A stretch of DNA of 28,199 nucleotides from NCBI GenBank assembly GCA_044227705.1, contig JBGAWE010000030.1, forward strand, positions 1 through 28,199, in the 5' to 3' direction. Of the stretch, positions 23,875-28,199 are shown piece by piece; the stretch's first letter is position 1; each line of letters opens with the position of its first letter. The stretch is from JANOQP01 sp044227705 (GTDB taxonomy: Bacteria; Bacteroidota; Bacteroidia; Chitinophagales; Saprospiraceae). The translations under genes were made by a program, and so were the position numbers. The notes beneath the pieces were generated by a model that had not been told where the DNA came from, ran no database searches, and saw only the letters and a program-made list of their open reading frames with translations.

Positions 23875-24492
23875 CTAACCTATTTTGCTCTCAATGAACG
23901 TGCAAACGACCGCAAGCCCCGCGTCCAGCCCCCGCCAGTTGTTGTTCACCACGATGTCCGCCTCGTCGCGGTAAGGCAGGATGAACGCCTCCCATGACGG
24001 GGCGACGTGCCGCTCAAAACGGTAGATGACATCGCGCAGGTCGTAGCCGCGCTCGACAGCGTCGCGGCGGATGCGGCGGGCGATTTTGAACACATCCTTC
24101 GCGTCGACAAAGACGCGCAGGTCGAGCACATCGTTGATTTTCTTGAAATGGAAGACGAAAAGCCCTTCGATGACCAAAACCGGCGCTGGGCGGAAGGTCA
24201 GAAGGCGGGGCTGCTTGCCCGAGTTGTTGAACATGTACTCCTCGCGCTCGACAGTCTCGCCCGCCAGTAGCCGGTCGATGTCGGCCCGAAAAGCCTTCTT
24301 GTCGATGGAGCGCGGGAGGTCGAAATTCTCGATGCCCTCTTCGTCGCGCTCCTGCTGGTGGATGGGCTTGTAGTACTCGTCCATCGAGAGGACGCAGACC
24401 TCCGTCTCCGCGAATTTTTCACGAAGCCTCTTGATGAAGGTTGTTTTTCCGCCGCCGCTCCCGCCAGCGATTCCAATCACGAAAGGTTTCAT
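23875..24492 (-). CDS. udk: Uridine kinase
   Basis: A 205-aa cytoplasmic P-loop kinase of normal length (about 205-215). The Walker A loop is GGSGGGKTT (K16), followed by LSMDEYYKP, the DLPRSIDKKAF region, LVIEGLFVFHF and RRIRRDAVERGYD, all standard for uridine/cytidine kinase. It phosphorylates uridine and cytidine with ATP or GTP in pyrimidine salvage. Its ATG directly follows the TAG of the upstream dehydrogenase gene, so the two are surely on one transcript. The cytidine deaminase gene just beyond that dehydrogenase serves the same salvage route. Confidence 0.93.
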   Translation of the reverse strand: MKPFVIGIAGGSGGGKTTFIKRLREKFAETEVCVLSMDEYYKPIHQQERDEEGIENFDLPRSIDKKAFRADIDRLLAGETVEREEYMFNNSGKQPRLLTFRPAPVLVIEGLFVFHFKKINDVLDLRVFVDAKDVFKIARRIRRDAVERGYDLRDVIYRFERHVAPSWEAFILPYRDEADIVVNNNWRGLDAGLAVVCTFIESKIG

Positions 24493-25830
24493 CTACAAAA
24501 CTTCCTCTTTCTCGTTAAACTCAACACCGAACGATTTCAATTCCTCCATCACCGGTTCGTAGACCTCCGGCATTGTCGGGATGGCCACGCCGGTCGTCGA
24601 GATTCGGCCGAGCATCAGCAGTTTCACGAAGATGCCGAGCGGCAGGCCAACGAGCTTCGACATGGCCGTGTGCTCCGCGTCCTCGCCCTTCATGACGAGC
24701 GTGGAGGTCAGGCGGTGCTTCTTTCTTTTGATTTCGTACTCGAAGACGTGCTGCATGATGACCATGTCGCGGTCTTCGGGTTGGAGCACCCATTTTTCGA
24801 GCAAAAGGTTTTCGAGCAAGAGGGCCGGCGTGGCGTTCGCCGTTCGGATTCTCCTTTTCGAAAAGAGGCCGAGCCATTCGAGCTGCTCCATTACCGGGCT
24901 TTCGGGTTCGAGGTCGATCAGTCGGGCGATCCGGTCCTTGACGGAGCCTTGCCCCTCCGAGATTCCCAAAAACGCCTCCAAAAGCTCGTGCCAGGTTAGT
25001 TTGTCCGAATCGACGATGGGGAAGGTCGCGTCTGTCAGCCCGATGCGGACGAGCGCGTTCCAGGCATCGCAAAAACCTTTGTGGCGGATGGTTCCTCGCA
25101 GGATGGTCGGCGTGTTCTCCAACCCGTAGGCGTCTTTGTAAAGGAGCGAGTCGCGGTTTGCGTAGATTTCGTACTGGCCCATCCCCGGCACATCGATCAT
25201 CCTGTATTGACGGAACAGGCGACGGTACGGGATGTACTTCAGCTTCCCGACTTCGAGGAATTGGGCGGTTCCCTGTCCGGCGAGGACGACGTTTCGCGGG
25301 TTCCACGAGAACTTGTAGTGCCACGGGTTCGTGTCGCTCTCAGGTGCTACGAGGCCGCCTGTGTAGCTGTAAAACGCGGTGATTTTGCCCCCTTTCCTTT
25401 TGATTTCGTGGATTCGCTGCATCGCGCTCATGTGGTCGATGCCGGGGTCGAGGCCGAGTTCGTTCATGAAGACGAGGGCGCGCTGCCGGGCCTCGTCGCC
25501 CAATCTGTGCACCTGTTTAGAGACGTAGCTCGCCGTGACCATGTGCTTTCCAAGCTGGATGCAGTCCTGCGCCACTTCGAGGTGCATCGCGGGGGGCAGC
25601 AGCGAGATGATGACGTCGTGGCGCTGGATAAGGTCGCGACGGTCGTTGACCTTCGAGGCGTCGAGCCAGGTGGCCCGGCCGCGCGGGCTGCCGTGGACTT
25701 TGCGGGTCGCCGCGTCGAGGTCCGCGTCGGCGACGGTGACGAAGAAATCGTGCTTCGCCGCCTCCTCCAAGAGGTAGTTGATGAGCGCGGTCGAGCTTCG
25801 GCCCGCGCCGATGACAAGTATGTTTTGCAT
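24493..25830 (-). CDS. Saccharopine dehydrogenase family oxidoreductase
   Basis: A 445-aa protein from ATG 25830. An N-terminal Rossmann domain opens MQNILVIGAGRSSTALINYL. The conserved LLPPAMHLEVAQDCIQLGKH and ELGLDPGIDHMSAMQRIHEI motifs of saccharopine reductase/dehydrogenase follow, and then the long C-terminal domain (TGGLVAPESDTNPWHYKFSWNP). The family links lysine and 2-oxoglutarate through saccharopine in lysine turnover. Some homologues act on other amino acids or polyamines, so the substrate is not certain. The open frame extends to 26049 but runs into the divergent cdd gene, so the ATG at 25830 is preferred. A TACTTTCG box (complement of 25878-25885), one base off the TAnnTTTG consensus, lies 47 bases upstream. 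Confidence 0.88.
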   Translation of the reverse strand: MQNILVIGAGRSSTALINYLLEEAAKHDFFVTVADADLDAATRKVHGSPRGRATWLDASKVNDRRDLIQRHDVIISLLPPAMHLEVAQDCIQLGKHMVTASYVSKQVHRLGDEARQRALVFMNELGLDPGIDHMSAMQRIHEIKRKGGKITAFYSYTGGLVAPESDTNPWHYKFSWNPRNVVLAGQGTAQFLEVGKLKYIPYRRLFRQYRMIDVPGMGQYEIYANRDSLLYKDAYGLENTPTILRGTIRHKGFCDAWNALVRIGLTDATFPIVDSDKLTWHELLEAFLGISEGQGSVKDRIARLIDLEPESPVMEQLEWLGLFSKRRIRTANATPALLLENLLLEKWVLQPEDRDMVIMQHVFEYEIKRKKHRLTSTLVMKGEDAEHTAMSKLVGLPLGIFVKLLMLGRISTTGVAIPTMPEVYEPVMEELKSFGVEFNEKEEVL

Positions 25831-25914
25831 GAAATTCAGCGGGTTTTGGTCAATTTTGTGGAAAAATTGCCCGGCGGCGAAAGTAGCCCGACCGAAAAGC
25901 TCCCATCTTCTTCG

Positions 25915-26409
25915 ATGAAAAAAACTTCCCTCACCATCTGTTTCGAGGTCTTCCAAACCGCCGCCGAGCTGCCCGAAATCGAGCGCGAACTTCTCGCCGC
26001 CGCCCGCCTCTGCCTCGACAAAGCCTACGCGCCGTACTCCAATTTCCACGTCGGCGCAGCCATACTTCTCGACAACGGCACGACCGTCACCGGCACCAAC
26101 ATCGAGAACGCCGCCTATCCGCTCTGTCTCTGCGCCGAGCCGTCGGCATTGGCGGCAGCGAAGTCTTATTTCCCGGAAAACAGGCCGGTTTTGATGGCGA
26201 TTTCTGTGAAAAACAATGCCGTCGGAGGCAAGCCCGTCGCCACGCCCGCGATGCCGTGTGGTGCCTGTCGGCAGATTTTGAGCGAGGCGGAGGGGCGGTT
26301 CGGCGGGCCTATTCGGCTCGTTTTACAGGGTGAGATTGGTGAAATCTGGGCGTTCGACTCAGTGCGCGCCATCCTGCCTTTTGCGTTTGACGGCTCCTTT
26401 TTAGGTTGA
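25915..26409 (+). CDS. cdd: Cytidine deaminase
   Basis: A 164-aa enzyme from ATG 25915; the frame is open far upstream, antisense to the dehydrogenase gene, and that part is not coding. The zinc site is complete: CAEPSAL (C73, E75) and PCGACRQ (C115, C118). The usual AYAPYSNFHVGAA and GTNIENAAYPLCLCAE motifs are present. It deaminates cytidine and deoxycytidine to uridine and deoxyuridine. It is longer than the ~130-aa minimal form because of about 30 extra N-terminal residues (MKKTSLTICFEVFQTAAELP). The stop is one base from the stop of the convergent next gene. Confidence 0.93.
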   Translation: MKKTSLTICFEVFQTAAELPEIERELLAAARLCLDKAYAPYSNFHVGAAILLDNGTTVTGTNIENAAYPLCLCAEPSALAAAKSYFPENRPVLMAISVKNNAVGGKPVATPAMPCGACRQILSEAEGRFGGPIRLVLQGEIGEIWAFDSVRAILPFAFDGSFLG

Positions 26410-26410
26410 A

Positions 26411-27412
26411 TTACTGTTTTGAAAAAGCCCGGCTGACCGACCCTCCCTCCGTCTTGACTTTCAAAAAAAACTGCCCGGGTGCCAGCCCTTTGGGGAAGTA
26501 GTTCCATTGGTTTCGCCCGGCTGGAAACTTTTTTTCGGCCTCCTCGAACACCGTTCTTCCCATCTCGTCCATGACCGAAAAACAACAGTTTTCTGCCTTT
26601 TTCAACGAAAAAAGCACATTCAATTGCCACTCGACCGGGTTCGGATAGAGAATTGGCTCGATGTCAAAGTCGCCCACGTCGGCCGTCGGCGAGGTGCAAT
26701 TTGTCCCCAGCACGAGGATGTCGTCGAGGTCGAGGCGGTTGTCGTCCTGCGAGTAGTGGCGGAAGGCTAGGTAGACTGTCTCGTCGGCGTAGTCGCCGAG
26801 GAAGTAGCTGTGCGGCTCCAGTTTGCATTGGTTTGTCTGGCCGTTGAACTCGAAATATTGGGAGTCGGCGAACACGTTGGCGTGGATGTAGCCCGGCGAG
26901 AAGGTGAAGTCGGCCGGGATGACGGAAGGCGTGGGTGGATATCCTGTGCATTCAGCCGCACCGAACAAAGTGGTGGTGAAGCTCGCTTCGAGGTTGTCCG
27001 TAGTCGAGAGCATCAAAAAATAGCCGTCCATAAACGCCGGGCCTTCGAACGGCGCGCTTTTCCAGTGGATGCTCGCCTTGTTGTCGCAGAGCCTGATGGG
27101 CGGCAAGATGAGCCAGTTGTCGTTTTTGGCAGACGGGTTCTTCAGATAGGAGCTGCTCGCGAACACGTCGTTTTTGCTGCTGTCCGGGTTGTCGAAAGGT
27201 GACCATTCCGAGTACCAGTTCAGCGGCAGGTTCGGGTCGAGCGGCGGCTCGCCATCGGCGTCAAAGTTGACCCAGACCGTGTCGTTTCCGCTCGGGAATA
27301 GTGCCATCGCCCCGCTCGGATCGGGACTGAAATCTTCGAAAAGGAGCGTGTCGTTCTGCCCAACAGCGAGAAGCGGAAGCAAGAAAGCGATTGCGAAAAA
27401 GGTGTTTTTCAT
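26411..27412 (-). CDS. Secreted protein with choice-of-anchor J-like domain and type A T9SS sorting domain
   Basis: A 333-aa protein. ATG 27412 gives the signal peptide MKNTFFAIAFLLPLLAVGQ; the open frame to 27550 overlaps the upstream kinase gene and is not used. Residues about 20-230 look like the cleaved-adhesin/choice-of-anchor J jelly roll (LLFEDFS, NDNWLILPPIRL, VYLAFRHYSQDDNRLDLDDI). The last 85 or so residues form a type A sorting domain: ILYPNPVEWQLNVLFSL, FSVMDEMGRTVFEE, LAPGQFFLKVKTEGG. By family knowledge it is exported by the type IX system and either anchored or released. No catalytic domain was recognised. It follows the heptose-kinase gene after 44 bases. Confidence 0.85.
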   Translation of the reverse strand: MKNTFFAIAFLLPLLAVGQNDTLLFEDFSPDPSGAMALFPSGNDTVWVNFDADGEPPLDPNLPLNWYSEWSPFDNPDSSKNDVFASSSYLKNPSAKNDNWLILPPIRLCDNKASIHWKSAPFEGPAFMDGYFLMLSTTDNLEASFTTTLFGAAECTGYPPTPSVIPADFTFSPGYIHANVFADSQYFEFNGQTNQCKLEPHSYFLGDYADETVYLAFRHYSQDDNRLDLDDILVLGTNCTSPTADVGDFDIEPILYPNPVEWQLNVLFSLKKAENCCFSVMDEMGRTVFEEAEKKFPAGRNQWNYFPKGLAPGQFFLKVKTEGGSVSRAFSKQ

Positions 27413-27456
27413 TAGAAACGAGCCAGTTTGGTTATAAAAAAGGCACAGCCAAACGA

Positions 27457-28199
27457 TCAAAGCCGAGCCTGAAACTCCGCATCGAGCCGAGCCGCGTCGA
27501 CCGCCGCCACCCCGGCGACCTCGCAGACTTGACCGCCCGCGATGTTGCAAATGCGGGCAATCTCCTCCATCGGCAGCCCGGCAGCCAGCCCGAGCGCGGC
27601 GGCTGCGACGACTGTGTCCCCCGCGCCGCTAACATCGGAAACCAGCCGCCGCCGCGCCGCGTGGATTGTGCCAACGCCCGACTTTTCCGTGTAGATGCCA
27701 TGCTCCGACAGCGTGACCATGATTTCGACGGGGCCGAGTTCTTCTTTCAAAAGCTCTGCCGCCGCCGCCAAACTTTCGACCGACGGCTCGACAGCAAGGC
27801 CGGTCGCCTCTCTGATTTCTTTCAAGTTGGGTTTGAAAAGCGCGGCCCCTTGATAGGCGAAAAAGTTGCGCCGCTTTGGGTCGACCGCGGTCGGCACGCT
27901 TACCCGGTTGGCCAAGTCGATGACGTTTCGGATGACGCGCTCGGTTAGCACGCCTTTGTTGTAGTCCTGCAAGACGACAGCATCGGGCCGTTTTTTTTCA
28001 AAAATGTCGTGGATTTTGAAAAGAAGGTCAATCTGGTCGTTTGCCGAAAGGTCGTCTACTTGCTCGTCGTCGATGCGCAAGACCTGCTGCCCGTTGCCGA
28101 CGACGCGGGTCTTCACCGTCGATCTTCTTCCATTTGAAAAAATGAGGCCTTCTGTCGAGAGCTTGCTGTTTTGCAACAATTCGAGCCAGTTTCCCTCCA
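27457..28199 (-). CDS. PfkB-family D-glycero-beta-D-manno-heptose-7-phosphate kinase-like, N-terminus cut by window edge
   Basis: About 247 residues are visible and the frame stays open through the right edge (EGNWLELLQNS), so the start is outside. Motifs of the RfaE/HldE kinase domain are clear: VKTRVVGNGQQVLRIDDE, VVLQDYNKGVLT, DPKRRNFFAYQGAALFKPNL, and SGAGDTV with the catalytic Asp of PfkB kinases. The enzyme adds the 1-phosphate to heptose-7-phosphate on the way to ADP-heptose for LPS. The protein ends right after the kinase domain, so the cytidylyl/adenylyltransferase half found in fused HldE is absent and must be a separate gene. The GT9 gene in this window would use the ADP-heptose. 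Confidence 0.88.
   Translation of the reverse strand, partial: EGNWLELLQNSKLSTEGLIFSNGRRSTVKTRVVGNGQQVLRIDDEQVDDLSANDQIDLLFKIHDIFEKKRPDAVVLQDYNKGVLTERVIRNVIDLANRVSVPTAVDPKRRNFFAYQGAALFKPNLKEIREATGLAVEPSVESLAAAAELLKEELGPVEIMVTLSEHGIYTEKSGVGTIHAARRRLVSDVSGAGDTVVAAAALGLAAGLPMEEIARICNIAGGQVCEVAGVAAVDAARLDAEFQARL

Noticed and set aside
25081..25914. Upstream extension of the cytidine deaminase frame
   Set aside because: It is antisense to the saccharopine dehydrogenase gene; the deaminase has a good ATG at 25915.

Overview
The window comes from a GC-rich member of the Bacteroidota, probably of the Saprospiria type. Three proteins point there: two large cell-surface proteins with SprB-like repeats and a CHU_C (type B) sorting domain, and one with a type A sorting domain, all exported by the type IX secretion system. 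Shine-Dalgarno sequences are generally absent and TAnnTTTG-like promoter boxes occur. DUF4292, DUF1573, the RDD protein with a soluble tail and the DUF2520 protein are all common Bacteroidota neighbours. I see no tRNA, rRNA, IS element, phage gene or CRISPR array. The window is mostly chromosomal housekeeping and envelope genes.

Layout. 1-490: end of a thiolase. 549-3767 (+): a 777-aa secreted repeat protein and a tandem DUF1573 protein, closed by a strong bidirectional hairpin (3787-3829). 3851-4372 (-): a one-domain asparaginase-like protein. 4604-8260 (-): an envelope cluster in the transcribed order thioredoxin-like protein, DUF4292 lipoprotein, EnvC-like LytM protein, GT9 heptosyltransferase-like protein, with spacings from a small overlap to about 25 bases. 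8422-12879 (-): a 1485-aa surface protein with about ten SprB repeats. 13085-13819 (-): RDD membrane protein. 13896-14684 (+): DUF2520 Rossmann protein, whose stop codon overlaps that of dapF (14681-15499, -). 15695-17929 (+): HtrA/Deg protease and an unknown membrane-anchored protein. 17931-18410 (-): DUF4442 hotdog protein. 18513-19700 (+): sucC. 19853-22381 (+): a hybrid histidine kinase with TPRs. 22495-23866 (+): a GH29 alpha-L-fucosidase split by a frameshift. 23875-25830 (-): saccharopine dehydrogenase family gene abutting uridine kinase. 25915-26409 (+): cytidine deaminase. 26411-27412 (-): secreted type A sorting protein. 27457-28199 (-): partial RfaE/HldE-type heptose kinase.

Genes that may work together: GT9 and the heptose-7-phosphate kinase (LPS heptose), EnvC-like protein and dapF (peptidoglycan), HtrA and DUF4292 (envelope maintenance), udk and cdd (pyrimidine salvage, on either side of the saccharopine dehydrogenase gene).

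I found no convincing new multi-gene system. The observations most worth a second look are the hybrid kinase that lacks both the phospho-accepting His and the N-box Asn but keeps an intact receiver, the fucosidase frameshift, a shortened CHU_C domain in the giant surface protein, and the degenerate active site and missing normal start codon of the EnvC-like gene.
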